A stretch of 64,000 nt of DNA from Oscillospiraceae bacterium (GTDB taxonomy: Bacteria > Bacillota > Clostridia > Oscillospirales > Oscillospiraceae): the NCBI GenBank assembly GCA_017430455.1, contig JAFRMX010000012.1, positions 1 through 64,000 of the forward strand, written 5' to 3'. A program made the position numbers and the translations under genes. Positions 23,901-32,785 of the stretch are shown piece by piece. Under the pieces are notes generated by a model, which was given only the letters and a program-made list of their open reading frames with translations, was not told the DNA's origin and made no database searches. Every line of letters starts with the position of its first letter. The stretch's first letter is position 1.

Positions 23901-25820
23901 TTATGCTGTGGCCGTTTCTTTTTTTGAAGAAAAATACTGGATCGCTATGACTGCTCCGACAACTACGATGCCCGCGATGTCCGTGACCGTTGTCGGGTAC
24001 ATGAGCATGAGTCCGCCTGCCGCCATCAGGACGCGGAGGACCGGGTTTATCGTCCTGTACAGATACCCGTTTACTCCGGCCGCGACTCCGAAAAGTCCGA
24101 TTATCGAGGTGATGCAGATCTGGACCACGTCGAAGGCCGTCGCGTCAATGAAGAGCATTGAGGGATCCATGGCAAAGATATACGGAACGATGAAGGCCGC
24201 TATTGCCAGCTTTGTGGCGTTGACGCCGGTCTTCATCGGATTTCCCTTGGCTATGGCCGAGCCCGCGTAGGCCGCGAGCGCCACCGGCGGAGTGATATCC
24301 GCGACTATTCCGAAATAGAACACGAAGAAGTGCGCTGCCATCATCGGCACGCCCATCTTGACCAGAATAGGCGCGCAGGTCGAGGCCATGATGCAGTAGT
24401 TCGCGGTCGTGGGAACTCCCATGCCGAGGATTATGCAGCAGACCATGGTCATCATGAGCGCGATTATCAGATGTCCGCCCGAGGCCTTTATGATCCCGGA
24501 AATGAGCATCGACGCAAGCCCCGTGACCGTTATGCAGCCCGCGATTATACCCGCGATCGCGCAGGCGACCGCCACCGTTATCGTGCTCTTTCCGCCTGCC
24601 GCCATGGCCTCGATAAAGCGCTTCGGAGTTATGCGGTTTTCTTTGTCGAAGAGGCTCACGAGGATGGCGACGATGATCGCTACAGAGGCCGAGAACTGCA
24701 TGGTCCTCGTGTTGCTGGCGACCAGCCAGACGAGGATCACAAGCGGCAGGAGCAGATACATCTTCTTCAGAAACTCGATCCAGGGGGCCTGCTCCGAGCG
24801 CTCGACGCCCTTGAGGTTCTTCTTCTTCGCCTCGAGGTGGACCGCTATGAAGATGCCCGTGAAATACAATACCGCCGGAAGTATTGCCGTGACCGCGATC
24901 TTGCCGTAGGACTGCCCTATGTAATCGCACATCAGGAAAGCGGCGGCTCCCATTATCGGCGGCATTATCTGTCCTCCGGTGGAGGCGGCGGCCTCGACGG
25001 CTCCGGCGAAGTCCGGGTCGTAGCCGGTCTTTTTCATCATGGGGATCGTGACGCTTCCCGTCGTGACCGTATTGCCGACCGAGGAGCCGGAGACCATTCC
25101 GCAGAGCGCGGAGGAGATGACCGCGACCTTGGCAGGCCCGCCGGCGGAGGCTCCCGCGATCTTGTTCGCGAGATCTATAAAGAAGGCGGAGATGCCCGTC
25201 CTCTCCAGGAAGGCTCCGAACACCACGAAGACCACGATGAACTTCGCGCAGACCTGCGCGGGAGTTCCGAAAACGCCGTTGGTCGTGTAGAAAAGTGTAT
25301 GAAGGACCTGATAGAGGTTCTTGCCGGAAGCAAAAGTGTATATGACCAGCGCCCCCGCCACGCAGAGGATCGGCACTCCGACGCACCTTCTGCAGAGCTC
25401 GATAAGGCTCAAAATGGCGACAAGCCCGACCGCCGCAAGAAACGGTGTCATCTTCGCGCTGCTGGAGAGCGTCATGACCAGGCTGTCGTAGCGGAAATAA
25501 TAGGTCAGAAAACTCGCGAAGCCCGCGAGCATGATAACGACATCATACCAGGGCATGCTGTTCGGCCTGACATGCTTCTTCGAGGCCGGGTAGTTCAGAA
25601 ATCCCATGAGCACCACCAGCCCGAGAAACAGGGTCAGCCTCTTCTCGAGAGCCGCCCGCGAGAAGAGCGTCGCCAGAATGCAGTAGGCCGAGAATACCGC
25701 CATTACGCAGTTGACTGCAGTCAGCCACTTCCCCTCCCAGATGCGGGTGTTGGACTCGAGATCATATTTTTTCATGACCTCGCTGTAATCTTCATTTGTC
25801 ATGATATTTTCTTCCGACAA
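23901..25820 (-). CDS. TRAP transporter fused permease (4TM/12TM), TAXI type
   Basis: A 639-residue membrane protein in which the small (DctQ) and large (DctM) TRAP permease subunits are one chain, as in TAXI-type TRAP systems. DctM-type stretches include GTPAQVCAKFIVVFVVFGAFLE split by helices, SGSSVGNTVTTGSVTIPMMK, STGGQIMPPIMGAAAF and LGMGVPTTANYCIM. It imports an organic anion with Na+ symport together with the binding protein encoded just upstream (94 bases away). The substrate is unknown; glutamate/2-oxoglutarate-type acids are common for this class. Its 3' end lies at the rplJ promoter. Confidence 0.92.
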   Translation of the reverse strand: MSEENIMTNEDYSEVMKKYDLESNTRIWEGKWLTAVNCVMAVFSAYCILATLFSRAALEKRLTLFLGLVVLMGFLNYPASKKHVRPNSMPWYDVVIMLAGFASFLTYYFRYDSLVMTLSSSAKMTPFLAAVGLVAILSLIELCRRCVGVPILCVAGALVIYTFASGKNLYQVLHTLFYTTNGVFGTPAQVCAKFIVVFVVFGAFLERTGISAFFIDLANKIAGASAGGPAKVAVISSALCGMVSGSSVGNTVTTGSVTIPMMKKTGYDPDFAGAVEAAASTGGQIMPPIMGAAAFLMCDYIGQSYGKIAVTAILPAVLYFTGIFIAVHLEAKKKNLKGVERSEQAPWIEFLKKMYLLLPLVILVWLVASNTRTMQFSASVAIIVAILVSLFDKENRITPKRFIEAMAAGGKSTITVAVACAIAGIIAGCITVTGLASMLISGIIKASGGHLIIALMMTMVCCIILGMGVPTTANYCIMASTCAPILVKMGVPMMAAHFFVFYFGIVADITPPVALAAYAGSAIAKGNPMKTGVNATKLAIAAFIVPYIFAMDPSMLFIDATAFDVVQICITSIIGLFGVAAGVNGYLYRTINPVLRVLMAAGGLMLMYPTTVTDIAGIVVVGAVIAIQYFSSKKETATA

Positions 25821-25913
25821 GAGAAAACACCCCTTTGCAGTAAAGCCGAACTGCGATGCATTTTTAACGGCACCGCAGTCCGGTTGTTTTAATAGTCGTG
25901 TCCGGTTTCGGAC

Positions 25914-26867
25914 TTATTTGCCTGCTACGCTGAAGCCCTGCTCAGCCAGATATTTTACAGCGCCCGGGTGGTAAGGAACCGCCGTTACGGAAGCCGCAAA
26001 CTCGAGAGAGAGCTCGTTTGCTTTGGCATGGCCCTTGGCAAGGCCTTCGAGATCGTTGAATGTCGCGGAGATGAAATCGTAGACCGCGGCCTCGGGAACA
26101 TCGTCACGCGCGATAACCACAGCGCCGACAGCGACGGTCGTGCACTCGCCGACTCCGGCATAGGTATCGGCAGCGATAACGTTCTTGGAGTAGAACGGGG
26201 AAGCTGCAAGCAGCTTGTCTATGTGCTCGTCATCGAGGGAGACCAGATACACGTTCTTCGAGGTGGCGAGGTCGGTGATGGCTGCAGTGGGCGCGCCGGC
26301 AACTACGAATGCCGCGTCGATCTTGCCGTCCTTCAGGGAGTCGGCGCTGTCGCCGAAGCTCTGGTATACGGGAGTGATGTCCGCCTCAGTGAGATCGTAG
26401 GCGCCAAGCACGTCTATCGCGTTGAAGTAAACGCCAGAGCCCTGGGCTCCGATGGAGACTATCTTTCCCGCGAGGTCAGCTACCGTCTTGATGTTCGGAT
26501 CGAGAGTTACTATCTGGACCTGCTCCATGTAGAGAGCCGCGACTACCGAGAAGCTGTCGACTGCTTTCTCGAAGAGCCTCTCGCCGTTGTAGGCGTAGGC
26601 CATGACGTCGGACTGTACGAAACCGAGCTGCGCGTTGCCGGCGTCCATCTCTTCGATGTTTGCCTTCGAGCCGCCGGATGTGACTGTTGTGATCTTGGTG
26701 TCTGTGTTGGATGAGACCTGCTCGCCGATCACGGAGCCGAAGCCGTAGTATGTGCCCTGGTCACCGCCGGTCGTGAAGGTGAGGTTCGTGCCGGAAGCGC
26801 TTTTTCCGCAGGCGCAGAGCGCGAAGACCATGCAGAAAGCCAGGCAGAGCGCAAGTATTTTTTTCAT
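25914..26867 (-). CDS. TAXI-family TRAP solute-binding lipoprotein
   Basis: About 317 residues. Signal peptide MKKILALCLAFCMVFALCAC with lipobox LCAC, so it is anchored to the outer face of the membrane by the Cys. The mature start LTFTTGGDQGTYYGFGSVIG and the segment FVQSDVMAYAYNGERLF define the TAXI (TRAP-associated extracytoplasmic immunogenic) family. GGAGG lies 8 bases before the ATG at 26867, which decides the start over a TTG at 26882. It delivers substrate to the fused permease downstream. Confidence 0.93.
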   Translation of the reverse strand: MKKILALCLAFCMVFALCACGKSASGTNLTFTTGGDQGTYYGFGSVIGEQVSSNTDTKITTVTSGGSKANIEEMDAGNAQLGFVQSDVMAYAYNGERLFEKAVDSFSVVAALYMEQVQIVTLDPNIKTVADLAGKIVSIGAQGSGVYFNAIDVLGAYDLTEADITPVYQSFGDSADSLKDGKIDAAFVVAGAPTAAITDLATSKNVYLVSLDDEHIDKLLAASPFYSKNVIAADTYAGVGECTTVAVGAVVIARDDVPEAAVYDFISATFNDLEGLAKGHAKANELSLEFAASVTAVPYHPGAVKYLAEQGFSVAGK

Positions 26868-26907
26868 CTTGTTTTCCTCCAAAAGTATTGGTTTTTATGC
26901 ATTGCGG

Positions 26908-26936
26908 ATTATAGCAGAGAAGCAGGGAAAATACAA
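26908..26936 (-). promoter_or_regulatory. Sigma-A promoter of the TAXI-TRAP operon
   Basis: Minus strand TTGTAT (26936-26931), 17 bases, perfect TATAAT (26913-26908). Confidence 0.75.
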
Positions 26937-27072
26937 GGGTTTATGCATTTTTTGTGTATTCAAAATGCATTTTGCCCTTTTCCCTGCCCTGTGTTTATGG
27001 AAAATAACGAAAGTTTATTCAAAGAACTGCAAATTTCCCGAAAAAAACTTGCAGCTCTTGGAAGCTTTATAC

Positions 27073-27807
27073 TCAGCTCAGGTTCCCGGTCTCGTACATG
27101 ACCGCCGTGATCGCGACCACGGGCGCCGTCTCGCACCTGTATATACGCTCTCCCATCGAGCAGACGCGAAGCGAGCAGATCTTCGCAAGCTTCGCCTCGA
27201 ACTCGGCAAATCCGCCCTCGGGCCCCGTTATGATCGCGCAGGAGGAGATCTCCGAGTTCTCCTTCAGGACATCGCTCAGGCTCTCCCTCTCGCCCGTCTC
27301 GTACATGAAGAGCGCCAGGTCCTTCTTGACCGCCTCGTCGAAGACCTCGGCAAGCGTCCCGAGCCAGCGCACCCGCGGAATCATTCCCCTGCCGGACTGC
27401 TGGGCAGCCGCCTCGGAGATCGAGTTCCACCTCGCGAGCTTCTTCTCCGCGTTCTCGAGCCTGGCAACGCACCTGTCGGACTTGAAGAAGACGATCTCCT
27501 CCGCCCCTGACTCGACGCTCTTCTGGATTATATAATCTGTCCTGTCGCTGCCCTTGGGAAGCCCGCAGAAGACGCTCACCTTAACGCTCGGCTCGCCCTT
27601 GCAGGGAACGGCCTCGACCACCTCGAGCTCCGCCTCCTCAGGCGTCGAGCTGACCATCCGGCATTTGTAATCGGTGCCTTGGGTATCGTTTATGATAACT
27701 TCCTCGCCGGGCCTTATGCGCAGGACCCTGATGTGCTCCGCGTCCTTGCCTCTGATTATCGCCGTGCCCCCGAGGAGATTTGTCCCTGCCATGAAAAATC
27801 TCGCCAT
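27073..27807 (-). CDS. rsmE: 16S rRNA (uracil1498-N3)-methyltransferase
   Basis: About 244 residues, a SPOUT methyltransferase. GTAIIRGKDAEHIRVLRIRPGE is the N-terminal PUA-like part; the knotted SAM site reads AIITGPEGGFAEFE and LGERIYRCETA-like (here MGERIYRCETAP). It methylates U1498 of 16S rRNA in 30S subunits. The ATG at 27807 has CGGAGAA before it and gives the standard start; an upstream ATG at 27831 would add eight residues. Divergent from the AAA+ gene. Confidence 0.93.
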   Translation of the reverse strand: MARFFMAGTNLLGGTAIIRGKDAEHIRVLRIRPGEEVIINDTQGTDYKCRMVSSTPEEAELEVVEAVPCKGEPSVKVSVFCGLPKGSDRTDYIIQKSVESGAEEIVFFKSDRCVARLENAEKKLARWNSISEAAAQQSGRGMIPRVRWLGTLAEVFDEAVKKDLALFMYETGERESLSDVLKENSEISSCAIITGPEGGFAEFEAKLAKICSLRVCSMGERIYRCETAPVVAITAVMYETGNLS

Positions 27808-27858
27808 TTCGATTCTCCGTTTCTGTCTCATTTTTTGACAATTATTGCATATTTCGGC

Positions 27859-27886
27859 TTGCTTTGCAACAGCTTTGGGTTATAAT
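27859..27886 (+). promoter_or_regulatory. Promoter of the AAA+ gene
   Basis: TTGCTT (27859-27864), 16 bases, perfect TATAAT (27881-27886). Confidence 0.65.
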
Positions 27887-27932
27887 AAACAGGATACGAA
27901 AATACGGAAAAGCGCCGAAAAGGAGTATTTGC

Positions 27933-29366
27933 ATGCCTACCAGCTGGAAAAAAAGCCCCGAAGATTTTCACAGGATATATATAGCCAACACGGAGGCCTT
28001 CTACAAGGCCGGGAACAGGCAGTATTCCACGGAGCTCGACGAGTTCATGCGCCGCAGCGCCATGGGCCTCTGGAGCCACAGCGTAGCCGTGACCGACGAC
28101 CACGTTGCCGTCATGAACCAGATCTACTCCAGGGGAAACCAGCCGCCCACCTACATGCTCTGGACTCTTACCAGCGCCGTCTGCGAGACGACGGATTTCC
28201 TGCCCCCGGTCTTCTTCTGGAACCTCGCCGAGGAGGATGTGAAGCACCGCAGGGAGAACTCCCGCATCTTCATCCGGATGTTCACGAACATCCTGCTCTA
28301 CCTCGCCGCGACAGATGACGACGTCACCTTCGCCGAGGCGGAGTTCATCACGGACTGCATAGACAAGCTCACGGTCATCTGTGACACGACCGGCGTCAGG
28401 AACACCAAGGACGCTTTAAATCCCATGGACTTCGTCACCTCGATCGCCCCGGGCTTCAAGGAGAAGCATCCCGCCGTCACCGCGACCTCCGGCGGTGAGA
28501 CCCCCGCCGTCGCGCCCGAAGAGCCCCAGGAGGAAAAGCCCTCGCTCGACGAACTCATGGCCCAGCTCGAAGAGCTCGTCGGCCTCGAGACCGTAAAGAA
28601 GGATGTCAAGAGCCTCATAAACCTCGTCAAGGTCAGAAAGCTCAGGCAGGAGAACGATCTGCCGGTGCCTCCGATGTCGCTGCACATGGTCTTCACGGGC
28701 AATCCCGGCACGGGCAAGACGACCGTCGCCCGCCTCATGGCCGGGCTCTACGCCGCGATCGGCGTGCTCTCCAAGGGCCAGCTCATAGAGGTCGACCGCT
28801 CCGGCCTGGTCGCCGGCTATGTCGGCCAGACCGCCCTCAAGACCCAGGATGTTATCAAATCCGCGCTCGGTGGAGTCCTCTTCATAGACGAGGCCTACTC
28901 CCTCGCCTCCGGCGGTGAGAACGACTTCGGCAGAGAGGCCGTCGAGACCATCCTCAAGGCCATGGAGGACCACCGCGACGACCTGATAGTCATAGTCGCC
29001 GGCTACGACGGGCCGATGGAGAAGTTCATAAGCTCCAACCCCGGGCTGGAGTCGCGCTTCAACAAATACCTCCACTTCCCGGACTACAACGGGGATCAGC
29101 TGCTCGCCATCTTCAAGCTCCAGTGCGACAAGAACGGCTATACCCTGACTCCGGAATCGGAGGAGAAGGCCAGGGCCATGTTCACCGAGATGTACGAGAA
29201 CCGCGACGACAACTTCGGCAACGGCCGTGACGTCAGAAACTGCTTCGAGGACATGGTCGTCACCCAGTCCAACCGCGTCGCCGCCCTCGAGTCCCCGACA
29301 AAGGACGACCTTATGGCCGTGCTCCCCGAGGATTTTGAGATGCCGGAGCCGGAAGAAGAAAACTGA
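27933..29366 (+). CDS. CbbX/SpoVK-type AAA+ ATPase with N-terminal helical domain
   Basis: About 477 residues. The C-terminal half is an AAA+ module: Walker A GNPGTGKTTVARLM, Walker B GVLFIDEAYSL, arginine-finger region PGLESRFNKYLHF, and GNGRDVRNCFEDM at the end, the pattern of SpoVK and the rubisco activase CbbX. The first 190 residues form a separate helical domain with FTFAEAEFITDCIDKL-like helices (TFAEAEFITDCIDKL) resembling TerB-like folds, joined by an acidic Pro-rich linker. AAAGGAG decides the start at 27933. Client protein unknown; no sporulation or rubisco gene is near. Confidence 0.85.
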   Translation: MPTSWKKSPEDFHRIYIANTEAFYKAGNRQYSTELDEFMRRSAMGLWSHSVAVTDDHVAVMNQIYSRGNQPPTYMLWTLTSAVCETTDFLPPVFFWNLAEEDVKHRRENSRIFIRMFTNILLYLAATDDDVTFAEAEFITDCIDKLTVICDTTGVRNTKDALNPMDFVTSIAPGFKEKHPAVTATSGGETPAVAPEEPQEEKPSLDELMAQLEELVGLETVKKDVKSLINLVKVRKLRQENDLPVPPMSLHMVFTGNPGTGKTTVARLMAGLYAAIGVLSKGQLIEVDRSGLVAGYVGQTALKTQDVIKSALGGVLFIDEAYSLASGGENDFGREAVETILKAMEDHRDDLIVIVAGYDGPMEKFISSNPGLESRFNKYLHFPDYNGDQLLAIFKLQCDKNGYTLTPESEEKARAMFTEMYENRDDNFGNGRDVRNCFEDMVVTQSNRVAALESPTKDDLMAVLPEDFEMPEPEEEN

Positions 29367-29382
29367 AAAAGGGCATTATTTA

Positions 29383-29412
29383 CGCCGGGCTGATCTGCCC
29401 GGCGTTTTTTAT
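29383..29412 (+). terminator. Terminator after the AAA+ gene
   Basis: Stem CGCCGGGC/GCCCGGCG, loop TGATCT, then TTTTTTATATT. It also lies close to the 3' end of the convergent trxB. Confidence 0.85.
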
Positions 29413-29427
29413 ATTATATTGTATGTA

Positions 29428-30336
29428 TCAGGTGAAATCAAGATAGTCGATAGCCGCCAGAGCCGCGGCCGAACCGTCCGAGACGGCGGTCGTCAGCTGG
29501 CGCACGCCCTTCTTCCGGCAGTCCCCGGCCACGAATATGCCGGGCGTCTTCGTCATGCAGTCCTCGCCGCTCTCGGCATAGCCCCTCGGGTCGAGCTTCA
29601 GAAGAGCCTCGAATTTCCCGAGGTCCGGCTCGTGCCCGATCGCCACGAAGAGCCCCGAGACAGGGATAAAACGTGTCCCGCCGTTTCCCGTGACCTCTAT
29701 GCCCTCGAGCTCGTCCCCGCCCTTGAGCGCGGTGATCCTGGCGCTCAGGATGAATTCGACATTCCCCTTGGCTCTCAGGGCCTCGACGAGCCTGTCCTCG
29801 CCTCTGAAGCTGTCCCTTCTGTGTATGACATACACCTTCCGGCAGATCTCCGAGAGGAGCACCGCGTCCTGGAGAGCGCTGTTTCCGCCGCCGTTGACCG
29901 CGACGTCCTGGCCTTTGAAGAATGCCCCGTCACAGACCGCGCAGTAGCAGACCCCGCTGCCCTGCAGCCTCTGCTCGCCCTCGAGCCCTAGAGTCCTCGG
30001 CTTCGCGCCAGCCGCGATTATGACGGCCTTGCCCTCGAAAACGCTTCCGGAGGCGCAGACGACCTTCTTGGCAACGCCCTCGTCCTCGATCGAGAGGACC
30101 TCGTCGAGCTCAGCCTCGGCTCCCTGCTCGAGGGCCTGGCTGAACATGGCGTCGCCGAGCTCCATCCCCGCGATGCTGACATGGGATGGGAAGTTTTCCA
30201 CCTTCGGGGACCAGGTGATCTGGCCTCCGAAGGTGTCCTTTTCTATAATGAGCGTCTTCTTGCCGGCTCTGCGGGCGTATACCGCCGCGGTGAGTCCCGC
30301 GGGGCCGCCGCCGACAATGATCAGGTCATACATCAT
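29428..30336 (-). CDS. trxB: Thioredoxin-disulfide reductase
   Basis: A 302-residue low-molecular-weight thioredoxin reductase. FAD site GGGPAGLTAAVYARRAGK, redox pair CAVCDG at about 130-135, NADPH site GGGNSALQDAVLL, and C-terminal FAD motif GIFVAGDCRKKGVRQL. It moves electrons from NADPH to thioredoxin-like partners. Its ATG overlaps the nrdD stop as ATGA, so it is translated with the NrdD-glutaredoxin fusion; the fused domain is a plausible electron acceptor. Confidence 0.95.
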   Translation of the reverse strand: MMYDLIIVGGGPAGLTAAVYARRAGKKTLIIEKDTFGGQITWSPKVENFPSHVSIAGMELGDAMFSQALEQGAEAELDEVLSIEDEGVAKKVVCASGSVFEGKAVIIAAGAKPRTLGLEGEQRLQGSGVCYCAVCDGAFFKGQDVAVNGGGNSALQDAVLLSEICRKVYVIHRRDSFRGEDRLVEALRAKGNVEFILSARITALKGGDELEGIEVTGNGGTRFIPVSGLFVAIGHEPDLGKFEALLKLDPRGYAESGEDCMTKTPGIFVAGDCRKKGVRQLTTAVSDGSAAALAAIDYLDFT

Positions 30337-32723
30337 CCGAGCATCGCCTTTATGGCCCCGGCGCCGGAGTACTTGGAGAAGCCGCCCTTGTCATCGGGAA
30401 CGATGAGCGTCGGCGCCTGCTTTACGCCGTATGCCGTCGTGAGTTCGGGATTGTCCTCGGCGATGACCTCGTCGTACGCAAATCCCGCCTTGTCCATGTA
30501 GGCGCGCGCGATCTTGCAGTTCGGGCAGTTGACCCTGGCGAAGAGCGTGGCCTTGGTGAGGCCAGAAGCTGCCGCGGGAGCCTTGGAACCTTCTTCCTTC
30601 TCGGCTATCCTCGCAGTCGCAACTCCCTCGGGCAGGGGCCCCTTGTGGGTGAGCCTGCTGTCGGCCAGGACATATTCCCTCCTGTCCCTGTACTCCTGGG
30701 TCTTGCCGATGTTCCAGTTCTGGACGGGCCTGTAGTAGCCTGTGATGCGGCTGTAGACCTCGGTCGGCTCGCCGCAGTGCGGGCATACGAACTGCTCGCC
30801 GTTGAGGTAGCCGTGGGTCTTGCAGACGGAGTATGTCGGGGAGAGCGTGTAGTAGGGCAGCTTGTAGTTCTCGGCGATCGTCCGCACCAGCTTCGCCGCC
30901 GCCTGCCAGTCGGGGAGCTTCTCGCCCAGGAAGGCGTGGAAGACCGTGCCGGAGGTGTAGAGCGTCTGGAGATCGTCCTGGATATCGAGGGCCGCGAAAA
31001 CGTCATCGGTGTATCCGACGGGCAGGTGCGAGGAGTTCGTGTAGTAGGGATCCCCGTTCTGGTTCGCGGTGATGATGTCGGGGAACTGCTCCTTGTCGTG
31101 CTTTGCGAGCCTGAAGGCCGTGGACTCGGCCGGAGTAGCCTCAAGGTTGAAGAGGTCGCCGTACTTCTCCTGGTAGTCGGACAGGCGCGACCTCATGTGG
31201 TTGAGGACATCCTTCGTGAACTGCTGGGTCTCGGCGGAGGTCATGTCCTTGCGGATCCATCTCGCGTTGAGGCCCGCCTCGTTCATGCCGACGAGGCCGA
31301 TGGTCGAGAAGTGGTTGTTGAAGTTGCCGAGATAGTACTTGGTGTAGGGGTAGAGGCCCTCGTCGAGAAGCTTCGTGATGACCTTGCGCTTGATATCCAG
31401 AGATCTGGCGGCCAGATCCATCAGGTGATCCAGTCTTCTGTAGAAGTCGCTCTCATTTTCGGAGAGATACGCGAGCCTCGGCATGTTGATCGTGACGACG
31501 CCGATGGAGCCCGTGGACTCGCCGGAGCCGAAATATCCGCCGGACTTCTTGCGAAGCTCTCTTAAGTCGAGCCTCAGGCGGCAGCACATGGACCTGACAT
31601 CGCTCGGCTCCATGTCGCTGTTGATGTAGTTCGAGAAATAGGGCGTGCCGTATTTCGCGGTCATCTCAAAGAGCAGCTTGTTGTTCTCGGTGTCGGACCA
31701 GTCGAAGTCCCTCGTGATCGAGTAGGTCGGGATCGGGTACTGGAAGCCCCTGCCGTTGGCGTCGCCCTCGATCATGATGTCGATGAAGGCCTTGTTGACC
31801 ATGTCCATCTCTTTCTTGCAGTCGCCGTAGGTGAAGTCCGTCTCCTTGCCGCCGACTATCGCCGGGAGATCCTTGAGGTCGGCCGGGACCGTCCAGTCGA
31901 GCGTAATGTTGGAAAACGGCGCCTGGGTGCCCCATCTGGAGGGCGTGTTGACTCCGAAGACGAAGCTCTGGATGCACTGCTTGACTTCCTTGTAGTTGAG
32001 GTTGTCGATCTTGACAAAGGGCGCGAGATAGGTGTCGAAGGATGAGAAGGCCTGGGCGCCCGCCCACTCGTTCTGCATGATGCCGAGGAAGTTGACCATC
32101 TGGTTGCAGAGAGTGCTCAGGTGGCTCGCCGGGGAGGAGTTGATCTTGCCCGGGATGCCGAGGCCCTGCTGGATGAGCTGCTTAAGGCTCCAGCCGGCGC
32201 AGTAGCCGGTGAGCATCGACAGGTCGTGCAGATGGAAGTCGCAGTTTCTGTGCGCGTTCGCGATCTCCTCGTCGTAGATCTCGCTGAGCCAGTAGTTGGC
32301 CGTGATCGCGCCGGAGTTGGACAGGATCAGTCCGCCCACGGAGTAGGTGACCGTCGAGTTCTCCTTGACGCGCCAGTCGAGCACGTTGACATAGCTGTTG
32401 ACGGTCTCTTTGTAATCGAGATAGGTGGACTTCATGTTGCGGAGCTTCTCTCTCTGCTTGCGGTAGAGGATGTAGGCCTTGGCGACCTGCTCGTAGCCCG
32501 CCCTGGAGAGCACCGTCTCGACGCTGTCCTGGATATCCTCGACGGCGATGAGCCCGTTCTTTACCTTCGGAACGAAGTCCGATGTGACCTTGAGCGCGAT
32601 AAAGTCTATGACGCTCTGGTTATACTCCGTGTCTGTGGCATCGAAGGCCTTGCGGATCGCGTCAGCGATCTTCGTGATGTCGAAATCGACGGTCTTCCCG
32701 TCACGTTTTGTTACTCTGTACAT
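30333..32723 (-). CDS. nrdD: Anaerobic (class III) ribonucleoside-triphosphate reductase with fused glutaredoxin-like domain
   Basis: About 796 residues. Residues 1-95 are an ATP-cone (MYRVTKRDGKTVDFDITKIA). The catalytic barrel follows, with NFNNHFSTIGLVGMNEAGLN, and a zinc-site region VCKTHGYLNGEQFVCPHCGE plus RITGYYRPVQNWNIGKTQEY. The last 75 residues are an added thioredoxin-fold domain with the redox motif CPNC (ARVNCPNCKIARAYMDKAG). The start at 32723 has GGGAGA before it; reading further upstream gives non-homologous sequence. NrdG activates the enzyme by forming the glycyl radical. The fused domain and the overlapping trxB suggest thioredoxin-type reduction instead of formate. Confidence 0.95.
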   Translation of the reverse strand: MYRVTKRDGKTVDFDITKIADAIRKAFDATDTEYNQSVIDFIALKVTSDFVPKVKNGLIAVEDIQDSVETVLSRAGYEQVAKAYILYRKQREKLRNMKSTYLDYKETVNSYVNVLDWRVKENSTVTYSVGGLILSNSGAITANYWLSEIYDEEIANAHRNCDFHLHDLSMLTGYCAGWSLKQLIQQGLGIPGKINSSPASHLSTLCNQMVNFLGIMQNEWAGAQAFSSFDTYLAPFVKIDNLNYKEVKQCIQSFVFGVNTPSRWGTQAPFSNITLDWTVPADLKDLPAIVGGKETDFTYGDCKKEMDMVNKAFIDIMIEGDANGRGFQYPIPTYSITRDFDWSDTENNKLLFEMTAKYGTPYFSNYINSDMEPSDVRSMCCRLRLDLRELRKKSGGYFGSGESTGSIGVVTINMPRLAYLSENESDFYRRLDHLMDLAARSLDIKRKVITKLLDEGLYPYTKYYLGNFNNHFSTIGLVGMNEAGLNARWIRKDMTSAETQQFTKDVLNHMRSRLSDYQEKYGDLFNLEATPAESTAFRLAKHDKEQFPDIITANQNGDPYYTNSSHLPVGYTDDVFAALDIQDDLQTLYTSGTVFHAFLGEKLPDWQAAAKLVRTIAENYKLPYYTLSPTYSVCKTHGYLNGEQFVCPHCGEPTEVYSRITGYYRPVQNWNIGKTQEYRDRREYVLADSRLTHKGPLPEGVATARIAEKEEGSKAPAAASGLTKATLFARVNCPNCKIARAYMDKAGFAYDEVIAEDNPELTTAYGVKQAPTLIVPDDKGGFSKYSGAGAIKAMLG

Positions 32724-32785
32724 TTTTTCTTTCTCCCTGAAAACAAGCAGTAGTTTATATGCGAATATAGCAAACAGTATAAGTA

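Noticed and set aside
24330..25892. A 520-codon open frame on the plus strand opposite the TRAP permease
   Set aside because: It is the antisense of a clear TRAP permease, is extremely rich in Arg/His/Asp and has no family motif; high G+C coding DNA leaves long open frames on the other strand.
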